Shown here: piece after piece, positions 22,593 through 29,545 of the stretch
Position numbering within the stretch: the first letter of the stretch is position 1
How the letters are laid out: each line of letters opens with the position of its first letter
Assembly (NCBI GenBank): GCA_003218475.1
Contig: QHNR01000078.1
Location: 1-32,812 of the forward strand
Origin: Verrucomicrobiota bacterium
Lineage (GTDB): Bacteria > Verrucomicrobiota > Verrucomicrobiia > Chthoniobacterales > UBA10450
Length of the DNA stretch: 32,812 nucleotides
Direction of reading: 5' to 3'
Notes under the pieces: model-generated
Seen by the model: the letters and a program-made list of their open reading frames with translations, nothing else
The model's database searches: none
What the model was told of the DNA's origin: nothing
Translations under genes and position numbers: made by a program

Positions 22593-22678
22593 GTCATTCC
22601 GAGCGAAGTCGAGGAATCTCTGACCAGTCGATAAAATGAGCTACCAATGAAAGATGTCTCGACTCCGCTCGACATGAC
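22593..22678. repeat. GTCATTCCGAGCGAAGTCGAGG hairpin element
   Basis: GTCATTCCGAGCGAAGTCGA then GGAATCTCT pairs with AAGATGTCTCGACTCCGC then TCGACATGAC. This is the same family as 17869-17961 and the copy in best condition. It ends nine bases from the helicase stop codon and lies in the gap before malQ. Confidence 0.88.
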
Positions 22679-22687
22679 AAAAGGAAA

Positions 22688-24733
22688 TCAGCCCCGCCTC
22701 ACTTGCCAGTCTTCCACCAGATCGTTTGAAATTTCTTGCAGGAAACGCGATGGCCGCTGGAAGACATCGCCGTAGCCTCCGCTCAAGCGCATTTGCGGAT
22801 AAGTAAGATAAAGCTCGTCGCGTGCGCGGGTGACGGCCACGTAAAACAAGCGCCGCTCTTCCTCCAACGCATCGCGCGTATCGAGCGAGCGGCTGCTCGG
22901 AAACATTCCGTCAGTCAACCAGATGACGAACACGGTGTGGAACTCGAGACCTTTCGCCTGGTGCACAGTGGACAGATTGACCGCCTCTTTGTCGCTCGTC
23001 TGACCTGGCGCGGCCTCCGCATCGACGTTGCTGATCAGCGCCAGTTGAGAGAGAAATTCGTGCACGTCTTTGAACTGGCGGGCAAACACTGCGAGCTGAT
23101 CGAGATCTTCGCGACGCAGTTCGTAGTTGGTAAAGTTCACCTTCGCGTAGTCGTCGTAAATCGCTTCCACAATCGATGCGATCATTTCCGAGGGTGGATT
23201 AGGTTGGCCGCCCGGTGCGATCTCATCCAGGGTATGCGCCAGTTGCGTCCACAGTTTCTTTGATTTTGCGGGAACGTTCATTGCTAGGAGACGTTCGCTG
23301 TAGCCGGGGGCGCTGACCCCGGCAGGCGCTGGTGTTTTTTCACGGCCGGGATCACCGATCCCGGCTACAGCGAGACGGCTTTCCCACGTCTGCCAAAGAT
23401 TTTCTGCCGTCCGATTGCCAATGCCCGGAAGCAATTTCACCATCCGGTTAAAGGCGACTTCATCGCGCGGATTAGCTATGAAACGGACAAATGAAGTCAC
23501 ATCTTTGATATGCGCCTGCTCGAAAAATCGGATACCGCTGGTGATTTGGTAGGGAATACCGCGCCGGGAAAGCTCCAATTGCAGCTCGACCGCGTGATAA
23601 TGCGCGCGGTAAAGCACCGCGATATCGTTAAGATCGACATTTTCATCGCGCAGTTCGAGAATCCGCTGCGCCACAAACTGCGCTTGTTCCGCGCCGTCGT
23701 TCAGCGCCACCAGAGCCGGCTTCAGTGCTTTTGATTCGCGTGTTGCGCTTAGGTGTTTGCGGAATTGTCGAACGTTTGCGGCGATCGCTGCGTTCGCCAC
23801 CTCCAGAATTTCCGGCACGCTGCGGTAATTCATTTCGATTTTGAACACCTGCGCGTCTGGATAACGCTTCGGAAATTCTAGAATATTTTGGAAGTTCGCG
23901 CCGCGCCACGAATAAATCGACTGCGCGTCGTCTCCAACGACCATCACATTGTGGTGGTCGCTGGCGAGCAGATCCACAATGTCAGCCTGGATTTTGTTTG
24001 TGTCCTGGTATTCATCGACCAGAATGAACTGAAACTGCCGCCGGTAAACTTCTGCGATGCGCTCGTGCTGCTGAAACATCAACAACGTCTTTTGCAGTAG
24101 GTCGTCGAAATCCATCGAGTTGGTCGCCTTTTTCTTTTTTTCGTATCGCTCCTGAACATCTTGAATTCTGTCGAGTAGCGGTAGGAAGTAAGGAAACTTT
24201 TCCGCGAGTAATTCCTCCAGCGGTTTCTCTGTGTTGATCACGAAACTAAAAATTTCCGCGAGCACATCGCCTTTCGGGAACCGGATTTCCTTCGGATCGA
24301 TGCCCGCACTGGCCACCACCGTATCGATCAAGTCTTTTTGATCTTCGCGATCCATGATTGTGAATCCGCTCGAGTAACCGAGCGCGCTGCCACGTCTGCG
24401 CAAAATACGGTTTCCAACCGAATGAAATGTTCCGCCCCAGAGTCCGCTGGCATCGACCGGTAGCAAATTCGCGACGCGGTTCAGCATTTCGCGCGCAGCT
24501 TTGTTCGTGAATGTGAGAAGCAGAATATTTCGGGGATCAATCCCGTTTTCGAGCAGGTAAGCTACGCGATAAGTAAGGGTGCGCGTCTTTCCCGAGCCCG
24601 CGCCGGCGATCACAAGGATAGGGCCGGGCGGCGCAGTCACCGCCGCAAGCTGCTGTTCGTTCAGCTCAGCGGCGTAATCGATGTGGATTGATGTCGATGC
24701 CGGGACACGTTGCAGCATGTATTGACGGGACAT
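22688..24733 (-). CDS. UvrD/PcrA-type superfamily 1 DNA helicase
   Basis: 681 residues from ATG 24733. SF1A motifs in order: Q-motif LNEQQLAAV (24-32), Walker A GAGSGKT (44-50), LLTFTNKAAREM (Ia), VDEYQDTN (II), VVGDDAQSIYSWRGA (III), MNYRSVPEIL (IV), LSTVHQAKGLEF (V) and YVAVTRARDELYL (VI). It should unwind DNA 3'-5' in nucleotide-excision and mismatch repair and in clearing recombinase or stalled polymerase. It is shorter than UvrD proteins with a long C-terminal tail and lacks a clear Tudor-like end. A REPIN-like doublet (23299-23371) is translated in frame as residues about 455-479 (VAGIGDPGREKTPAPAGVSA). Earlier starts (TTG 24787, ATG 24772) are possible but extend beyond the usual N-terminus. 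Confidence 0.93.
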   Translation of the reverse strand: MSRQYMLQRVPASTSIHIDYAAELNEQQLAAVTAPPGPILVIAGAGSGKTRTLTYRVAYLLENGIDPRNILLLTFTNKAAREMLNRVANLLPVDASGLWGGTFHSVGNRILRRRGSALGYSSGFTIMDREDQKDLIDTVVASAGIDPKEIRFPKGDVLAEIFSFVINTEKPLEELLAEKFPYFLPLLDRIQDVQERYEKKKKATNSMDFDDLLQKTLLMFQQHERIAEVYRRQFQFILVDEYQDTNKIQADIVDLLASDHHNVMVVGDDAQSIYSWRGANFQNILEFPKRYPDAQVFKIEMNYRSVPEILEVANAAIAANVRQFRKHLSATRESKALKPALVALNDGAEQAQFVAQRILELRDENVDLNDIAVLYRAHYHAVELQLELSRRGIPYQITSGIRFFEQAHIKDVTSFVRFIANPRDEVAFNRMVKLLPGIGNRTAENLWQTWESRLAVAGIGDPGREKTPAPAGVSAPGYSERLLAMNVPAKSKKLWTQLAHTLDEIAPGGQPNPPSEMIASIVEAIYDDYAKVNFTNYELRREDLDQLAVFARQFKDVHEFLSQLALISNVDAEAAPGQTSDKEAVNLSTVHQAKGLEFHTVFVIWLTDGMFPSSRSLDTRDALEEERRLFYVAVTRARDELYLTYPQMRLSGGYGDVFQRPSRFLQEISNDLVEDWQVRRG
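23299..23371. repeat. REPIN-like doublet in frame in the uvrD-type helicase gene
   Basis: CTGTAGCCGGGGGCGCTGACC then CCGGC opens; GCCGGGATCACCGATCCCGG then CTACAGCG closes. Both arms are hairpins sharing CTGTAGCCGGG ends. It is read through as about 25 residues with no frameshift, in the 2B-like region between ENLWQTWESRL and LLAMNVPAKSK. Confidence 0.85.
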
Positions 24734-24974
24734 AATTGCTGTCCAATCCGACAGCCCGACGGATTCGCCCATGAGAGACTTGGACAAGTTACGCTGCTGT
24801 TGTCGTCAACACACTTCAATTAGAGATTGCGTTGGCCGCCGCGGTAGCGAATTGCTGCTGAACAAGAAATTCGTTCGAGATTTGGGGTACGCGGCAAAGT
24901 AAATAACGCGGAATTACTTCAACGGAGGCAAATCAGTTCAGGACGCAATTCGAGTTTCTAAAGATTGCGTTGCA

Positions 24975-25376
24975 TCACCTAATACCGGTATCAATATCCA
25001 TGTCGACCCGCACCGTCTGGTTCGAAACGATGGTGAAAAATCGAGGCTTTACTCGGACGGGCCTGCCTTCGGACTCCTGCAGGTCGAGCATATATTCGCC
25101 CGGGGGCAGCTCAACGCGATAGTTTCCGTCTCGATTTACGGTCACCTGCGTGACTTCTTTTTTTCCGTCTCGGCTCCGGATGATTAACGGATATTCAGAA
25201 TAAGGAGGTTCAGCATCTGTGTTCGCGCGGTCTCCATCATCGGTAAGATTGGCATCCCTGAGTGGAAAAATCTTCACATGCCCTTCAACAAAACCTGGCG
25301 GCACAGGGACGCTCCACACCGCACTGCCAATCAGCATCAGTACAACGCACCTGCGAATCACGTGTTTGACAAACAT
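24975..25376 (-). CDS. small secreted protein with carboxypeptidase-regulatory-like (prealbumin-type) domain
   Basis: 133 residues from ATG 25376. A signal peptide (MFVKHVIRRCVVLMLIGSAV, cleavage near WSVPVPPG) is followed by one beta-sandwich: FVEGHVKIFPL, then VTVNRDGNYRVELPPGEYML, then FFTIVSNQTVRVDMDIDTG. The RDGNYRVELPPGEY pattern is the carboxypeptidase regulatory-like/transthyretin-like signature, usually a binding or structural module. The longer in-frame start at 25424 is rejected because its codons lie in the terminator hairpin 25387-25424. It lies downstream of the beta-propeller gene after that terminator, so it needs its own promoter or read-through. The target is unknown. Confidence 0.7.
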   Translation of the reverse strand: MFVKHVIRRCVVLMLIGSAVWSVPVPPGFVEGHVKIFPLRDANLTDDGDRANTDAEPPYSEYPLIIRSRDGKKEVTQVTVNRDGNYRVELPPGEYMLDLQESEGRPVRVKPRFFTIVSNQTVRVDMDIDTGIR

Positions 25377-25386
25377 GCGCGACCTC

Positions 25387-25424
25387 AAAAAAAATGGGCG
25401 AGGTAGATTAACCTCCCCGCCCAC
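25387..25424 (-). terminator. Rho-independent terminator of the 25446-28412 gene
   Basis: On the minus strand, about 20 bases after the gene stop, AGTGGGCGGGGAGGT pairs with ACCTCGCCCA around a TAATCT loop (one small bulge). Eight T residues follow directly (25394-25387). This is a classical intrinsic terminator and the clearest one in the window. Confidence 0.8.
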
Positions 25425-25445
25425 TAGATAAACTATGATTTATCT

Positions 25446-28412
25446 TTACGGAAGGGTCAGTTTCCAAGCACTCCGTCCGTGCGTCGCGGCATAAAGCAAG
25501 CGTGCGTTCGGCACAATCGTCAGACTGGAGACCTCTACTTTGGGCAGGCCAGAGCCCGCCTCTGTCCAGGTATTCCCGCCATTAGCGAGCTTCATTACGC
25601 CGAAGTCACTGGCGGCGTAGAGATCACCCGTGTTATCGTCACGGACAAGATCCGTGATCGGGAGATCATCGAGGTTGTAGCTGCGGTCGGTCCACGTCGC
25701 CGTCCCGGCACCCGGGTCGTAAGTCACTTCAAACACATGCCCCGGAGTTGACGGAGTATGGGCGTTGTAGCCCGAGTACGAGAGCCAAACGTGGTTCTTA
25801 TTTGCCGGATCGATATAAATGGAACTGATAAAGCGTTCCGGATCGTTTGAGACGAGCGAGTCAACTCGCGTGTAGGTCACGTCATTCTGGTTGGCTGCGT
25901 TCCCGTTGTACGTAACGAAGAGGCGGCCGGAGTCTGTGGCGGCCCAAAGTGTGCCGTTGTCGCCCGCAAACCGTTCGACCTGAGAGATGATGCTCGGAAG
26001 GCCGAGTGTCAGGGTCCGATCGCCCCAGAATGAGCTTGTTAGATCGCCGTTGGCGCCGCCGAGCGGGAGCCAGTCACCACAATTGGGGTTGTCAAACGAA
26101 ACGGTGAACTCCTGGCAATTCGCCTCCAAGTATGCCTGACTGCCGCCGTTATCAAACGTGCGCCAGACATGCTGGAACCCGGTGTACATCGTGCCTGGCA
26201 CTGCCGGGTCCATCAGCTCGGGCCAGTAGAACTCGACGCTTTCGCCGCTCTGAATCAGTGGTCCGCCGATGATAACCCATTTGGTCGGATCACCGTTTTG
26301 GAAGTTCACGTCTGTGGCACCCAGGAAGAATTGGTTAAATCGAATCGCCGGATTACCGACATTAAATCCCGACTCGCCGCCGTCACCATAAATGATCTGC
26401 GGCCACGCCACGGATGAGCCGTAAGTCTCGAACGTTCCGTTGTCTTGCGTGCCGCCCTGGAGATGCTTCGAATTCGTCGGATCGACCGACAGCGTCGAAA
26501 ACTGGAGCGTGGAAAGGCCCTTGTTCGAGCTAAAAAGGTGCGATGGAACGGCAGACAGCAGAAGATGGCATCCTGTCCTGCTCGCGGAGCCGATAAGACC
26601 CGCGTTAAACCGATCGTCACATTGGCTTGTGATGTCGGTAAACGAGCCACTCGAGCGGACAACGCCGCCATCGGATGCCTCGAAGAACAGGCCGCTATTA
26701 CTCGGGCTCACGACGAGCGCGTGCTGATCCGGGTGCATGCCATTGGGCGCGACCAACATGGGCGGATAGGTGGACGCGTAGCTACCTGGAGGCACTGGTG
26801 GGGTTGTCGCATCGAATGTCATATCTGACCAGTGTTCGCCAGCGTCGGTTGAACGCACGACGGCCCGGCCGTTCGATCGCAAGCCGTACTCACCGTACTG
26901 GTAGGAGCCGCCCACGTAAACCTCGTCCGGGTGACTGGGGGGCGAGACGACGAAGTTGTCGTAGACGCATTGCGTCGTGCAATAGTTGAATGTTGCATAA
27001 TAGGGATTCGTGCGATCAGAACTCGTCAGGTTCTTCCACGCCGCAGTATTGTTTGTGCCATCGAACAACCCGCTCGCAGCCTGTGTGGCGTCATCCGTTC
27101 GATAGAACGCTGTTCCAGTCGGGCTGTTGGCGCCATCGCCAGCATAAATTCGCGTCTTTCCATTCGATAGATGCACCGCCGCAAACTCGGTGCGATCCGC
27201 GCTCGAGGAACTTGCCGGCTTGAAGATCTGGGCAAAGGTTGCGCCGCTGTCAGTCGAGCGACGGATCCCCCTGCCGAAGACGCCCGCATAGATGGTGCTG
27301 GTCGCGGAGGGATCGAACTCAACATGGTTCACCCCGCGAAGCGAACCAAAACTCGAAATGAACGCGCCGCCGGGAAGTAGCGGATTGTTGCAGACTGCGA
27401 CGGGGTCTCCGATCAGTGTGAAATTCGCACCACCGTCAATCGATTTCCAGAGCCCAACAGGCGGGAAGTTGGGATTCTGCGAGAACGAACCGCCGGACGG
27501 CACCCCATCGCCAAGAACGCCTCGGGCTGACCCGACGTAAAGAGTAGTCCCATCGACGATGATCGAGGCAATCGAGCGACCGTCGAATGCTGGTCCGGTG
27601 TACGGAGGGATGACCGGCGTAGCGCCGCAACCAGTGGCGCCCGCTACGCTCGTATTGGCAGCAAGGTGGTTCCAGGTGTTGCCACCATCAGTCGATTTGT
27701 AAATGCCAAGACCTGCGTTGGAATCGCCCGAGCCGTTAGCCTCGCCTGTGCCGACATAAACGGTGTCGCCGGTCGGGTCACTCGGATCAAGTGTGATTGT
27801 GCCAATCGCGTTCGTGGCGAAGCTGTCTGAGACAAACGTCCAGTTGGGAGACGTCGCGAGACCGTTGTCAGTCCGCCAAATTCCTCCCCCGGCGGCACCT
27901 AGGTAAAGACGGCATTTTGATTGAGAGCAATTCGGCGCGATGGCAAGCGCAGTCGTTCGACCCGACGCAATATAGTCGTGGCCGGTGAATGTCAGCAACC
28001 CGGGATATTGGGCATTACTCGGACCGATCAGGCTCCACTGCCCGACAGAGTTTGCCGGTGCATTGGCTGATTTGCCTTTAATTCTGGCCCAGGCGTTCTG
28101 TGCGTTTAGCGTGTCTTTGGTGGAGATCACTGCCGCGGGGTATGCGCGATGGCGGTATGCCTCCTGCGCTGCGCGATCGATACCATCTACCTCGCCCGGC
28201 TCTCCGCCGTTACCGGCGAGGGCCTGAGCAGTCAGCTTCCCGGCTAACGGAGATCTGGGCCGGGTCTTGGACCAGCCTTTGCCGACCGTTGGCACCGTGT
28301 TTGTTGCCGCGACGAAGGCCAATGCCGCCGCCGCGGACATCAGCGTGACCGTGGTTGCGATCCGCAGATTTGATGAGAGACGATTTCGATTAAACCAACG
28401 AGGAGTTTTCAT
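25446..28412 (-). CDS. large secreted BNR/sortilin-like beta-propeller protein
   Basis: 988 residues. The signal or anchor region is MKTPRWFNRNRLSSNLRIAT through about residue 38. After a linker the domain begins WSLIGPSNAQYPGLL and repeats BNR/Asp-box blades: KSTDGGNTWNHL, KSIDGGANFTLIG, RSTDSGATFAQI, RSTDAGEHWSDM and NGGNTWTEAGSG. Several blades carry TVYVGTGE or TIYAGVF strands. The shared motif GGTQDNGTFE and the C-terminal ATHGRSAWKL also occur in the second propeller gene at 29546-32095, so the two are paralogues. There is no clear sialidase Arg-triad or catalytic site. The role may be surface binding or glycan/peptide interaction; function unknown. It is terminated by the hairpin at 25387-25424, and its leader is duplicated at 32283-32430. 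Confidence 0.85.
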   Translation of the reverse strand: MKTPRWFNRNRLSSNLRIATTVTLMSAAAALAFVAATNTVPTVGKGWSKTRPRSPLAGKLTAQALAGNGGEPGEVDGIDRAAQEAYRHRAYPAAVISTKDTLNAQNAWARIKGKSANAPANSVGQWSLIGPSNAQYPGLLTFTGHDYIASGRTTALAIAPNCSQSKCRLYLGAAGGGIWRTDNGLATSPNWTFVSDSFATNAIGTITLDPSDPTGDTVYVGTGEANGSGDSNAGLGIYKSTDGGNTWNHLAANTSVAGATGCGATPVIPPYTGPAFDGRSIASIIVDGTTLYVGSARGVLGDGVPSGGSFSQNPNFPPVGLWKSIDGGANFTLIGDPVAVCNNPLLPGGAFISSFGSLRGVNHVEFDPSATSTIYAGVFGRGIRRSTDSGATFAQIFKPASSSSADRTEFAAVHLSNGKTRIYAGDGANSPTGTAFYRTDDATQAASGLFDGTNNTAAWKNLTSSDRTNPYYATFNYCTTQCVYDNFVVSPPSHPDEVYVGGSYQYGEYGLRSNGRAVVRSTDAGEHWSDMTFDATTPPVPPGSYASTYPPMLVAPNGMHPDQHALVVSPSNSGLFFEASDGGVVRSSGSFTDITSQCDDRFNAGLIGSASRTGCHLLLSAVPSHLFSSNKGLSTLQFSTLSVDPTNSKHLQGGTQDNGTFETYGSSVAWPQIIYGDGGESGFNVGNPAIRFNQFFLGATDVNFQNGDPTKWVIIGGPLIQSGESVEFYWPELMDPAVPGTMYTGFQHVWRTFDNGGSQAYLEANCQEFTVSFDNPNCGDWLPLGGANGDLTSSFWGDRTLTLGLPSIISQVERFAGDNGTLWAATDSGRLFVTYNGNAANQNDVTYTRVDSLVSNDPERFISSIYIDPANKNHVWLSYSGYNAHTPSTPGHVFEVTYDPGAGTATWTDRSYNLDDLPITDLVRDDNTGDLYAASDFGVMKLANGGNTWTEAGSGLPKVEVSSLTIVPNARLLYAATHGRSAWKLTLP

Positions 28413-28530
28413 ATATTTTTGGACCTGCAGTTCGGGTTTGAGTTTCGATTAACTTTCCCGGCACAAGAAGATGTAAGTTGTCAGCATCACGAAGAAGACG
28501 TCAAGGTTCTTTAACATTATATTTTTGTAA
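28387..28530 (-). repeat. leader/start-codon region of the 25446-28412 gene, copy 1 of a duplicated segment
   Basis: 26 bases including the ATG (28387-28412) are identical to 32283-32308. Similarity continues upstream with mismatches: a CAGTTNNGGGTTTGANTTT block, then ATTACANAAAT...GT about 100 bases upstream. This copy has TATAAT on the minus strand at 28521-28516, a possible -10 box without a convincing -35. The rest of the gap to 28834 contains no gene or further structure I can support. Confidence 0.6.
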
Positions 28531-28834
28531 TCGTCAGGCTGAGCCCGTGTAATCATTCGCCAACTACTCGCTCGCCACCCGCAGATGTCCGCCAAGTCGT
28601 TTGTCATGTGGTGTGCGCGAGAAATATTTACCTTACGAACCGCAGACCCGCTGCCTCGACCAATCGTCTGCTAGACGGCTTGGCCTTACAAACCGCCTCA
28701 CGAACGAAATTATCCTTGTGGCCCGGCGTGCCGCCGACGTATGGGAGCAGCTCCAAAGAGTTTTCGACGCGACGATATGCGCGGAAGGAACTTGAGCTAT
28801 TGGAAAAGCGCTGTTGAACGGAGGATAAGAAAAG

Positions 28835-29452
28835 ATGGTCGAACTGAAAGAGCGCCTGATTCACCAAAAAAGCGCCGTAAGCATGATGAATATGAATCGG
28901 AAAGTTTCTTTGCATGTTGCGACAACAACGGCCGCATTTTTTTTTATGACATCGAGTCTCGTCCGTGGACAGACAGCCCAGACCTCACCGGCTAGCATGG
29001 CGCGTGGAGATGAAGCGATGGGCTTCGATCAAGAGAAAACCACTCATCATTTCAAACTCCTACCGGACGGCGGCACGATCGAGATCAGTGCCAATGATCC
29101 CTCTGACGTCGCGACTAGAGAGGCGATCCAACGACACGTAGCGAAAACTGCGGGTATGTTCGCACAAGGAGACTTCAGTATCCCGATGCTCGTCCACAAG
29201 CAGGCACCACCGGGTGTAGATATGATGAAGCGGCTCAAAGGTGAGCTTTCTTACACGCCAGAGAATTTGCCGAACGGCGGACGAGTGCAGATTACAACGT
29301 CAAATTCAGAGGCGCTGAATGCTGTTCACGATTTCCTGCGCTTCCAAATACAGGAACATAAAACGGGCGACTCGCTTGCCGACCCCCGACCGGCTAAGCG
29401 GAAGCACCCAGCGAACAATCTCGGCAAGGACGCGCACCCGGCGCCGCCTTAA
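28835..29452 (+). CDS. secreted protein of unknown function (conserved MGFDQEKTTHHF family)
   Basis: 205 residues from ATG 28835, with GGAGG ten bases upstream (28820-28824). The n-region is long (MVELKERLIHQKSAVSMMNM) and is followed by a hydrophobic core VATTTAAFFFMTSSLVRGQ, a signal peptide. Met17 at 28883 would give a more usual signal length. The mature part has MGFDQEKTTHHFKLLPDGG, GMFAQGDFSIPMLVHKQ, PPGVDMMKRLKGELSY and VHDFLRFQIQEHKTGDS. From memory this combination defines a family common in Acidobacteria and other soil bacteria with no known activity. The C-terminal Pro/Lys/Arg-rich tail (PRPAKRKHPANN) is probably disordered. It is the only plus-strand gene in the right-hand secreted cluster and is divergent from the propeller gene at 25446-28412. 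Confidence 0.75.
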   Translation: MVELKERLIHQKSAVSMMNMNRKVSLHVATTTAAFFFMTSSLVRGQTAQTSPASMARGDEAMGFDQEKTTHHFKLLPDGGTIEISANDPSDVATREAIQRHVAKTAGMFAQGDFSIPMLVHKQAPPGVDMMKRLKGELSYTPENLPNGGRVQITTSNSEALNAVHDFLRFQIQEHKTGDSLADPRPAKRKHPANNLGKDAHPAPP

Positions 29453-29480
29453 GCGGCCAGTAGAAAAGATCCAGTTAGCG

Positions 29481-29504
29481 CGCTCTCCAACGCGGGAGAG
29501 AGCG
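29481..29504. terminator. weak hairpin between converging genes
   Basis: CGCTCTCC and GGAGAGAGCG pair with a two-base bulge around AACGCG. It lies between two converging genes (28835-29452 plus, 29546-32095 minus) and could serve both. It lacks a T-run on the plus strand and has only a short TCTTTTC on the minus strand, so it is tentative. Confidence 0.3.
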
Positions 29505-29545
29505 TCTCACGTTGTAGCCTTGGCGCAACCCACTACAGGGTCACC

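Noticed and set aside
4706-22678. Repeats as a CRISPR array
   Set aside because: The repeats are inverted, scattered and variable in spacing, with no regular spacer pattern or cas genes.
25377-25424. Longer start of the small secreted protein at 25424
   Set aside because: Those codons lie in the intrinsic terminator of the upstream gene; the ATG at 25376 gives a proper signal peptide.
28601-28795. Short plus-strand frame upstream of the 28835 gene
   Set aside because: No ribosome site and low-quality composition; the overlapping frames are equally plausible, so none is supported.
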